Source: JBDKGH01 sp039798265 (GTDB lineage Bacteria > Bacteroidota > Bacteroidia > Flavobacteriales_D > Sanyastnellaceae). Taken from it: a stretch of DNA of 28,704 nucleotides. The number at the start of each line of letters is the position of its first letter. Within the stretch, counting starts at the first letter, position 1. Where the stretch lies: the NCBI GenBank assembly GCA_039798265.1, contig JBDKGH010000089.1:1-28704 (forward strand), read 5' to 3'. Positions 21,959-28,704 of this stretch are shown here, piece after piece. The notes below the pieces were generated by a model, which saw only the letters and a list, made by a program, of their open reading frames with translations, did not search any database and was not told the origin of the DNA. A program made the translations under genes and the position numbers.

Positions 21959-24900
21959 TCAGTTTACAAACACCACTTTTTCGGTATAAACACTACCGCA
22001 CGATTCAATCACCACCGTTGCCCAAGAAGATGTTGTATTCGTCAAATTAACCCTGACCGAACTAACTTCGGAGTTGACTCTGATTGCTTTTATAATTTTG
22101 CCCTGAGGATCATACAACTTAACAGAAGAATCTTTACAGAAATTACCATTAATAGTAAATGTACCATTATTTGGATTAGGCGCAAACTTATAATCTGTTG
22201 CTAAGTCCATTCTTTTATCCCAAACCTCCTCATCTCCGCAACCTACAAACTCGAAACTCTGTGGGCCGTTAATCCAAAGTCCGAAATAATAATTGCTCGA
22301 TACTACGCTAATTAATTCGGGAAATGAATAGTTAAACTCAGTTATATATAATGAATCCGGAGGTATATTTTGAACTATATACTGATCGTCCAAAGCTAAA
22401 TCTTTAAGAGATCGACCAATCCAATAATTCAAAACCTTTTGCTCGGTAGAATCAAGTGCGCAATCATCCAGATGTTCGAAAACAAATTGCGCTATATCCG
22501 ATCTACCAAGCATCCTAAACAATTGAGCTTTATCCAATTCGCGATAAAATTGTCTCTTATAAGTTCCTCGTGTTAAAACAGTATCCGTAAGAACATTCAA
22601 AACATCGACATATTTCTGAGTATAAAGGTCAAATGAAATCGCTGGGGCCGTTTCACTAACATCAACCGAAGGTTCTAACAACCTTTCTATTGCTGGCTTC
22701 ATGCGTTGTCTTCCCCATTCAAGCATGTACGAGGTAATAGAATCATTAATATCCAAATCAGCAGTAATGATCTCATGAAAGAGATTAATTGCTTCTTCGT
22801 CCGACCCATTATCATTATAATCTAAAAGATAAGAGGCGGCAAACTGCAATGCGCTATCTAATGGTAAATTTACAAAATGCGTCGTATTGATGGTAGGAAT
22901 AGAATCATTTAAGTTCTTGTTCGTTGCTTGCTCATCATTTTGATTTTTAGATTTTTCTAGTTGTCCATGGCCATTTACAATCATTAAATTCTTTTCTGGT
23001 TTCACTCTAGGGGTAACAGAATTACAAGCTACTGGAAAAGTTGGATTGAGATCAGTAAAATGAAATTCACATTCAGCGCCTGACTCGAAACTACCGCAGT
23101 TATCAATAGATGAATAAACAAAAATTGGGTAGCCTTCCTCTTGGGGTGTTGAAAAGTCAATAGCACCTATTTGATTTGAGTTAGAGGAATTTTCTCCCCA
23201 GTAATTGTGCTCAGCATTTCCAAAAGCCAGGCAATTTCCGGGTTCACATTCAAAAGGTAATGTTCCATATATTACCTTTTCTTCAATCCCACTGAAATCA
23301 TTATACCCATCGAACAATTCACAAGATAGGGCATTTCGAAGATAAACACCATTATAGCAACCTCTGAACTGATTATAACCAGAACCGATACTAATTGACA
23401 TTTCAAGATCTCCCCCATTTTTTTCAATGGCATCTTCGGAAATATCACTGAAAGAAGAGCATTTTACAGCAAGCGTACCATTGGCTTGAATAATACCTTT
23501 TGGGGCATTTTCAAATGCACACTCGGTAACTAGGATTTTTACTAGACTTAAGTCCTGAATACATGCCGTTCTATTCACCTCAAAATCATATCCCAACTCC
23601 AAAGGATTTTCGAAGTTGCAATTACTAATTGTCGCCTGAGATAATAATCCATCTGATTTCACACAACAATCTGTAAAAGAACACTCATGTAACTTATAAC
23701 GACCTCCCTGAGAGTCGAAGCCACTATGCGAACCAGTGAATTCAGTACTATTTACAGTAGTTCGGCCATCATAATTAAACAGCTTAACTTCGGTAAAAAG
23801 AGAGTTATTAATATGACAGGAATTATTATAAAAAACCTGAACGGTTGCCTGTCCAAAATGAGGCCCTAGACCAATGTTGACTGCGTTAAGATCTATAAAT
23901 TTGACATTATTTAATTGAAAGTTCATATCCGTCCATATTTGACCATTGCCCGACATATCAACTAGTCCATCTTCGATCGTCAAATCACCAAGCCCAAAAT
24001 TCGCATTTTGCAAATTAGCCCAATCATTTAAGACTAGAATTTTGTCATTGATGCCTTTGCCTTTTAAGTAAATATGAGAAGTAGCATCGGTATATAAATC
24101 TAAATCAAGTTTGTTTGAAAATTCAATGTAACCCGTTTCTGTAACCACATTATTGAATGGTGCGAATGTTTGATTCGGCATGACATATAATTCTCCACCA
24201 TCAAAGAACATTTTAGAATTCTCGCCTTCGATAACTACATCGCCTCCATAATATTTATAGCGGCTAATGGGTTCAAATAATTTCAATCCGCCTACACTTA
24301 AATTGGAGTTTTCAAGAATAAAAAACACACCTTCATGCTGTTCCAGTTCACTTCCATTATTCAATTCAAACCAGCTTACATTCGATATATTCAAGTGCGT
24401 ATCTAACATCTCAAAATTTGAAAAAGTAGTAACAAAAATACTAGCATGATTAAATAGTAAGGTCGAATTTTCAGCCTTTACGGTGGAGTTATCAGTGATG
24501 GTAAAAGATGACATTGCAATATCCAAATCACTATCTTTCATTGACAGTAAGCTCGATTTACCCAAACGAAGATCCCACGGTTGAGAATCTTCCTCAGTAT
24601 TCATATCACAATTCCATATTTTCATGGACACATTTTCTCCAACAATATTTCCACCGCCTAAATCTGCCGAACGGTTGATTTGACTGTTGAGGAAATTAAT
24701 CTGAGTGCTATCTTCAGCAATAATTTCCAATCCAGAAAAATCATAATTCAAAACACTACCTTCTATATCCAACTGCGCCCCTTGCTCAAGTACAATTTTA
24801 AACTTGTCATCATTTGTACTATTCCAATCAGCACCCGCATTAATTATGGCGCCATTCACAAACCGCAGGGTGTTTCCTGACTTTACTGTTATTGAGTATC

Positions 24901-27394
24901 CCTTATAAAGATTCACAGTAGTGTTCTGACCAAAAGTCAAAGTGGTTGGAACAGCCGGATCCGTGGAACAGAGTATAACATCACTTTTAACATCCGTGAC
25001 AATCTCATCTGTTGGGTTTTCAATTACAAGATTGTGACTTAAAAAGCTTTCTAGATCGATATGATAATTATTATATTCAGGAAACTTCGAGTTAATTGTA
25101 AAATCATAATCGATATAAAATTCATTCGTAAACTCCCGAACACAATTACATGTTAGATTTTTTTCATAGTTTTCCAATTCTTCACTATAATTCAAATGAA
25201 AAAGATTGTACATCGTCATGTAGTCCAATCCACAATATTCTCCACGGAAGTACTTTTCTTCTATCCCCTTTCGCGCGCCTGGGTGTAACAGCAAGTTTGT
25301 CGATTTCCATGGTTCTGCTTGACCTGATTGAAGTGGTGTAGACTCTGTGTCCGTATTGAAAGCAGAAAAAGGATCATCCCAAGAGCCTAGGCATGGGGCA
25401 GTACCAAAATAAATAAGTTCAAAGTGAAGTTTAGGAATGCTAATATTGATTGGAGCAGTTGGAACCGTTATCGCTGAAGTGTTAATTATTCTTGGGTCAT
25501 GTAATGCCCTATAGACAAGAGCCAAATAGGACAAATCGTATTTAGCACCATTACTCAAATTAAAGGCATTCTCCTCAACCCATTCATATGGCATCAAACC
25601 GGACATTGCTGACATCTCTAATGTCATCCTGACTAAGTCCTCGGACATATTACCTGCAGGAAATACAAATAGAGGTAAATCACATTCCCCTGTAAACAAA
25701 ATAGAAAATGTACAAAATGTCGTAATCTCTGATAACATAATCAATGAGCAACTCATAAATAGAGTTTCTACCCAAAATAAACTCTGATTCCTCAATACCG
25801 ATGCGACATTTGTTCCCCCTGAAATTTGAATACTAAAATTTGCATTAAGATTCCACATAATACCACCATAGCCCATTGAAAAATTGCTTGTATTGACAAA
25901 AGGACGAAAATACACTGCATCTAGAATAGGCTTTACAAACCCACTGATATAAGATTCATATTGCTCATTACTTATTGCCGTCATGAATAGTAGCGAAAGT
26001 TCATTGCACAAATGACCATCAAATAGTTCGATATGAAATATAAGATCTTTCAAAAGATGAACCATTTCCATGGATAATGCAAATTCACTTTCCTCTTCTA
26101 CCCTAAAATCCAAATCCTGCTCTGCAATATTGTCGTACAACCCTCTAATCAAGTCCAAACGCAAGGAAAAAGCACCTACAATTGTATTATTCTCATAAAT
26201 ATCCTCCAAATAATTAGAACACGCAGGGAAAAGACTTTCCAAATTCGAACAACTCAACTTCTCCCCATCCGTTTGAAATTGAATTCTCAATCCTTCTTCA
26301 ACTATTTGATTGCGCGAAACCAATTTCCACATAGGATGATTAAATCTAGCCGCAATATCAATGAGAAAAGGCGCATAGAAAGTAGCGTCACCACCGGCCG
26401 GTCGGAAGTAAAATGACGAAACCCCGTTTTCCGTCTTCGGTGTCAAAATATTACACGCATAATATCCAGGTCTTTCAGGAATTGGACGAAGTATATAATC
26501 AATAATTTTATTGGCTAATGTTCTAGCCAATTCTGGCAGATTTTGATCAAATTCATTGTGACCTGGAATAAAATCTACGTGAACGTTATCCGTTTCATCC
26601 AACAAACTATATGTCATCAATAATCCATCAAGTATTGTTATCACTTGATCGATACTCATACCAGCGCCACGATTTAGCGTTCGAAGCTCGCCCGTTTCGG
26701 TAATCACTAGATTTCCATTGACTATTTTGTCTTCACCACATTCATCCTTCAAAATATCAGCCCCCCAAACATTAACAGCCCGTACGTCCGAATTTGCGAA
26801 AGCAAAATTAGCGGGTGTCTCAAAAATCTGTGAATAGTCGTCCGCGAAATTTTCACTGTAATTACTAGGAACATCGTCGCGTAAAAAATAGCCGTTGCAG
26901 GCATTAAGCATGTCTTGCCACCAGTCAAGATTATTCCCATTCAATGTTAGGCTAGAAAACGTTTCACCATTTTCACTGAATAAATAACCCTCAGCATTAT
27001 AATCTAACCTCATCAATGCACTCAGAGTAATAAACAACTGATTTCTGCTAGACTCCAATTCCTTCTCAATATTTAGCCGTTGACTTCCTGATGCGTTTAC
27101 GGATTTCATATTCTTGATACCACATGCCAAGTTAATTAAGCTATGACCAACATACACTGTTGCATCGCCATACTTCAGCGAGCTGGAAGTAAAATCAGTA
27201 TTTGTTGGATCCCCCGGGAAGGTTCTTCCGATAACACGACTGCTGATTGGGATAACATCTCCAAGGTTAAAACCCAATTTCGAAAAATTGGATTTATACC
27301 TATGCTCATACCCCCAATACTTTTCCAAGTCAGTTTGGGCCAACGAACTTAGATGAAATACAATTAAAACAAAAAAAATAGCTATTGTTTTCAT
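21959..27394 (-). CDS. giant secreted protein: helical domain, beta-helix, T9SS sorting domain
   Basis: 1811 residues. Signal peptide 1-19 (SLA|QT). Residues about 60-740 look mainly helical, with NGYFLRDDVPSNY, SIDQVITILDGLLMTYSLL and DATFYAPFLIDIAARFNHP. These resemble the helical-hairpin signatures of alpha/alpha-toroid enzymes, but no catalytic residues can be assigned. Residues about 790-1400 are short strand repeats rich in Asn, Ser and Asp (SSLLSMKDSDLDI, NSTVKAENSTLLF), typical of a right-handed parallel beta-helix, capped by HNYWGENSS near 1390. Residues about 1500-1700 are again helical. The C-terminus (1736-1811) is a type A T9SS sorting domain (APNPNNGTFTI, VKLYDPQGKIIKAI, final VYTEKVVFVN), so the protein should cross the outer membrane and attach to or leave the surface. 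The gene is visibly AT-rich. Confidence 0.85.
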   Translation of the reverse strand: MKTIAIFFVLIVFHLSSLAQTDLEKYWGYEHRYKSNFSKLGFNLGDVIPISSRVIGRTFPGDPTNTDFTSSSLKYGDATVYVGHSLINLACGIKNMKSVNASGSQRLNIEKELESSRNQLFITLSALMRLDYNAEGYLFSENGETFSSLTLNGNNLDWWQDMLNACNGYFLRDDVPSNYSENFADDYSQIFETPANFAFANSDVRAVNVWGADILKDECGEDKIVNGNLVITETGELRTLNRGAGMSIDQVITILDGLLMTYSLLDETDNVHVDFIPGHNEFDQNLPELARTLANKIIDYILRPIPERPGYYACNILTPKTENGVSSFYFRPAGGDATFYAPFLIDIAARFNHPMWKLVSRNQIVEEGLRIQFQTDGEKLSCSNLESLFPACSNYLEDIYENNTIVGAFSLRLDLIRGLYDNIAEQDLDFRVEEESEFALSMEMVHLLKDLIFHIELFDGHLCNELSLLFMTAISNEQYESYISGFVKPILDAVYFRPFVNTSNFSMGYGGIMWNLNANFSIQISGGTNVASVLRNQSLFWVETLFMSCSLIMLSEITTFCTFSILFTGECDLPLFVFPAGNMSEDLVRMTLEMSAMSGLMPYEWVEENAFNLSNGAKYDLSYLALVYRALHDPRIINTSAITVPTAPINISIPKLHFELIYFGTAPCLGSWDDPFSAFNTDTESTPLQSGQAEPWKSTNLLLHPGARKGIEEKYFRGEYCGLDYMTMYNLFHLNYSEELENYEKNLTCNCVREFTNEFYIDYDFTINSKFPEYNNYHIDLESFLSHNLVIENPTDEIVTDVKSDVILCSTDPAVPTTLTFGQNTTVNLYKGYSITVKSGNTLRFVNGAIINAGADWNSTNDDKFKIVLEQGAQLDIEGSVLNYDFSGLEIIAEDSTQINFLNSQINRSADLGGGNIVGENVSMKIWNCDMNTEEDSQPWDLRLGKSSLLSMKDSDLDIAMSSFTITDNSTVKAENSTLLFNHASIFVTTFSNFEMLDTHLNISNVSWFELNNGSELEQHEGVFFILENSNLSVGGLKLFEPISRYKYYGGDVVIEGENSKMFFDGGELYVMPNQTFAPFNNVVTETGYIEFSNKLDLDLYTDATSHIYLKGKGINDKILVLNDWANLQNANFGLGDLTIEDGLVDMSGNGQIWTDMNFQLNNVKFIDLNAVNIGLGPHFGQATVQVFYNNSCHINNSLFTEVKLFNYDGRTTVNSTEFTGSHSGFDSQGGRYKLHECSFTDCCVKSDGLLSQATISNCNFENPLELGYDFEVNRTACIQDLSLVKILVTECAFENAPKGIIQANGTLAVKCSSFSDISEDAIEKNGGDLEMSISIGSGYNQFRGCYNGVYLRNALSCELFDGYNDFSGIEEKVIYGTLPFECEPGNCLAFGNAEHNYWGENSSNSNQIGAIDFSTPQEEGYPIFVYSSIDNCGSFESGAECEFHFTDLNPTFPVACNSVTPRVKPEKNLMIVNGHGQLEKSKNQNDEQATNKNLNDSIPTINTTHFVNLPLDSALQFAASYLLDYNDNGSDEEAINLFHEIITADLDINDSITSYMLEWGRQRMKPAIERLLEPSVDVSETAPAISFDLYTQKYVDVLNVLTDTVLTRGTYKRQFYRELDKAQLFRMLGRSDIAQFVFEHLDDCALDSTEQKVLNYWIGRSLKDLALDDQYIVQNIPPDSLYITEFNYSFPELISVVSSNYYFGLWINGPQSFEFVGCGDEEVWDKRMDLATDYKFAPNPNNGTFTINGNFCKDSSVKLYDPQGKIIKAIRVNSEVSSVRVNLTNTTSSWATVVIESCGSVYTEKVVFVN

Positions 27395-27486
27395 ATTACA
27401 AAATATTATAATTTACAAATTCAATGAAAAAAATCAAAACTCAGAGCACATACTCTCCATTAACTAATTCATTCAATAAAAATAAT

Positions 27487-28116
27487 CTATTGAATGATAA
27501 CACTGTCTATTAAATTCCATACCTCTCCATTACTCATGTTCTCAAACTTCACTACCCCATAATTTCTTGAAATATAATACCGCATACTATCTTGATCAAA
27601 ACAAAAATCTGTCGGTCTTACATACACAAAGACGTCCTGATAGATAACATTATTCAAATTGAACTCCTCAATTCTATCTGACAAATGACCAAAATTCTCG
27701 GTAGTTCTTTCTTCGATAATCTTGGAAACCAAAAAAGACGCATGACTTATCGTCTGCCCATTTAACTCAAAACCAGAATTAATTACATTCCTATAGCATT
27801 CATTTTGAGTATAATCGGTTTGGTAATGTATAAAACTATAATAACTCTGAAAGTAATTGTAACCTCGGTTTGAAGAATGTGCGAACCATATAAAATCATT
27901 CAGTGCAGGTGGTAAAGCCGGTGAATGATAATAAATAGTTACTGTATCTTTTTGATTAGAATTTTCTAGTTCATAAACCCACCTTGTTCCAACTTGAAAA
28001 TTAAAATAAGCATTTATAAAATCAGGATCTTCATCCACATGACAATCTTCCGAAATCCTAACAGGGTTTTCACATCCCAATGATGCCAAAACTAATAAAA
28101 ACCAGTATTTCCGCAT
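27487..28116 (-). CDS. lipoprotein of unknown function (paralog of the next gene)
   Basis: 209 residues from the ATG at 28116; an in-frame TTG three codons earlier overlaps the upstream stop and is rejected. The signal peptide ends in lipobox ASLGC (Cys at about residue 15), so the protein is membrane-anchored. After a short Cys/Asp-rich linker it has YFNFQVGTRWVYE, and near the end YGVVKFENMSNGEVWNLIDS. The same two motifs occur in the upstream gene in the same order, so they are paralogs. No known domain is recognised. It starts one base after the stop of its paralog and 92 bases upstream of the giant T9SS gene, on the same strand. Confidence 0.78.
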   Translation of the reverse strand: MRKYWFLLVLASLGCENPVRISEDCHVDEDPDFINAYFNFQVGTRWVYELENSNQKDTVTIYYHSPALPPALNDFIWFAHSSNRGYNYFQSYYSFIHYQTDYTQNECYRNVINSGFELNGQTISHASFLVSKIIEERTTENFGHLSDRIEEFNLNNVIYQDVFVYVRPTDFCFDQDSMRYYISRNYGVVKFENMSNGEVWNLIDSVIIQ

Positions 28117-28117
28117 C

Positions 28118-28704
28118 TTATTCAACTATATTATAATCTATCAAACACCAATCTTCATTTTGACCTGGTCGATGCATCCTCACGACACCAACCCCTTCAG
28201 CGAGGTACATTTCAGTATATGCCTCAGCGTATCCATTATCATAAAAAGGATGTACCATTCTAAGTACTTTGGCAAAAGTTACATTTGTCCCTACTGAAGT
28301 ATTGTAAAACTCGTTTACTGTTCTCCATTGGTAGTCCTTATACAAGTCCCCAACATTCGATGGGAAAACAAAGGTATTGACCTCTCCTCTAGATTCAATG
28401 ATCCTTATTCTCTGACAAATTGGGTCGGATTTCAAGTATGTATACCCTTCGTCGCTCGTCTCCAAAACCCAATAAAAATTATAATATGAGCTATACAATA
28501 AAACTCTCAAGTAAAACCTACCATCACTATAATACTCCTCCACATAATCAGAAACCACTACATGATCTACCGCTCCAGAAAATTGGTCTTGATAATCCCA
28601 AGTAGAGCCTTCTTTAAAAAAGTACCACCTCTTCATTGCGTCGATGGAGTTATCCATCTCGCATTCCGGGGCAGGCGGCTGCGGCTCTTCTTCGCGACAA
28701 GAAA
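28118..28704 (-). CDS. lipoprotein of unknown function, 5' end outside the window
   Basis: The frame is open from the right edge of the window to the stop at 28118 (195 codons visible). An internal ATG at 28657 is not the true start, because the codons before it continue S-C-R-E-E-E-P-Q-P-P-A-P-E-C-E. The Cys at 28697-28699, followed by charged and Pro residues, is what is expected directly after a lipobox, so the missing part is probably just the signal peptide. The mature region has WYFFKEGSTWDYQD near the start and EGVGVVRMHRPGQNEDWCLIDYNIV at the end, matching the paralog at 27487. No known domain is recognised. It is probably the first gene of an operon with its paralog. Confidence 0.75.
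   Translation of the reverse strand, partial: SCREEEPQPPAPECEMDNSIDAMKRWYFFKEGSTWDYQDQFSGAVDHVVVSDYVEEYYSDGRFYLRVLLYSSYYNFYWVLETSDEGYTYLKSDPICQRIRIIESRGEVNTFVFPSNVGDLYKDYQWRTVNEFYNTSVGTNVTFAKVLRMVHPFYDNGYAEAYTEMYLAEGVGVVRMHRPGQNEDWCLIDYNIVE

Noticed and set aside
23200..25000. Possible tandem DNA repeats or CRISPR-like array in the giant gene
   Set aside because: The regularity is at protein level (beta-helix turns). No exact DNA repeats of constant length with spacers are visible.

Overview
The window reads as a Bacteroidota chromosome segment, probably Flavobacteriales-like. The evidence is: TAnnTTTG-type promoters with a TTG/TTTG element 18-19 bases upstream (best before the tRNA-Val and DUF5606 genes), several genes without an obvious Shine-Dalgarno sequence, a secreted giant protein ending in a type IX secretion (T9SS) sorting domain, the phylum-restricted DUF5606 protein, and the orphan HsdR_N-like protein next to amn/holA. 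The species cannot be named from sequence alone.

Layout. 1-300: an intact tRNA-Val(UAC) on the minus strand with promoter and terminator. Downstream of it lies a second, broken copy of the same tRNA in which two stretches have been replaced by short TCCCG...CGGGA palindromes. 301-5011: housekeeping genes, namely DUF5606, an orphan HsdR_N nuclease-like protein, AMP nucleosidase, DNA polymerase III delta (holA), a MOSC protein and hemE. 5015-7477: two paralogous secreted OmpA-family proteins that share an N-terminal domain of unknown ligand. 7480-13328: a second housekeeping block with obg, adk, lipoamide dehydrogenase, cysteine desulfurase and a GlmM-type phosphohexomutase. 13329-13741 is a gene-free gap of about 410 bases.

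13742-20097 is a probable three-gene envelope operon. It encodes a PD40-propeller/PKD/SPOR-like/OmpA protein, an unrecognised secreted protein coupled to it by a one-base overlap, and a 1045-residue sensor with a periplasmic propeller, a Y_Y_Y domain, one membrane segment and a cytoplasmic SpoIIE/PP2C phosphatase. Converging on it with a one-base gap is a LytS-type histidine kinase and LytTR response regulator pair (20099-21867). A link between the phosphatase sensor and the kinase pair is an inference from position only.

21959-28704 is visibly more AT-rich and looks like accessory DNA. It holds an 1811-residue T9SS cargo protein (helical N-terminal half, right-handed beta-helix-like middle, C-terminal sorting domain) and two paralogous lipoproteins. 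The 5' end of the last lipoprotein gene lies outside the window.

The most unusual items are the palindrome-interrupted tRNA copy, the giant T9SS protein with its lipoprotein pair, and the uncharacterised OmpA/secreted-protein/SpoIIE-propeller operon. No CRISPR array, transposase, integrase or phage gene was seen.
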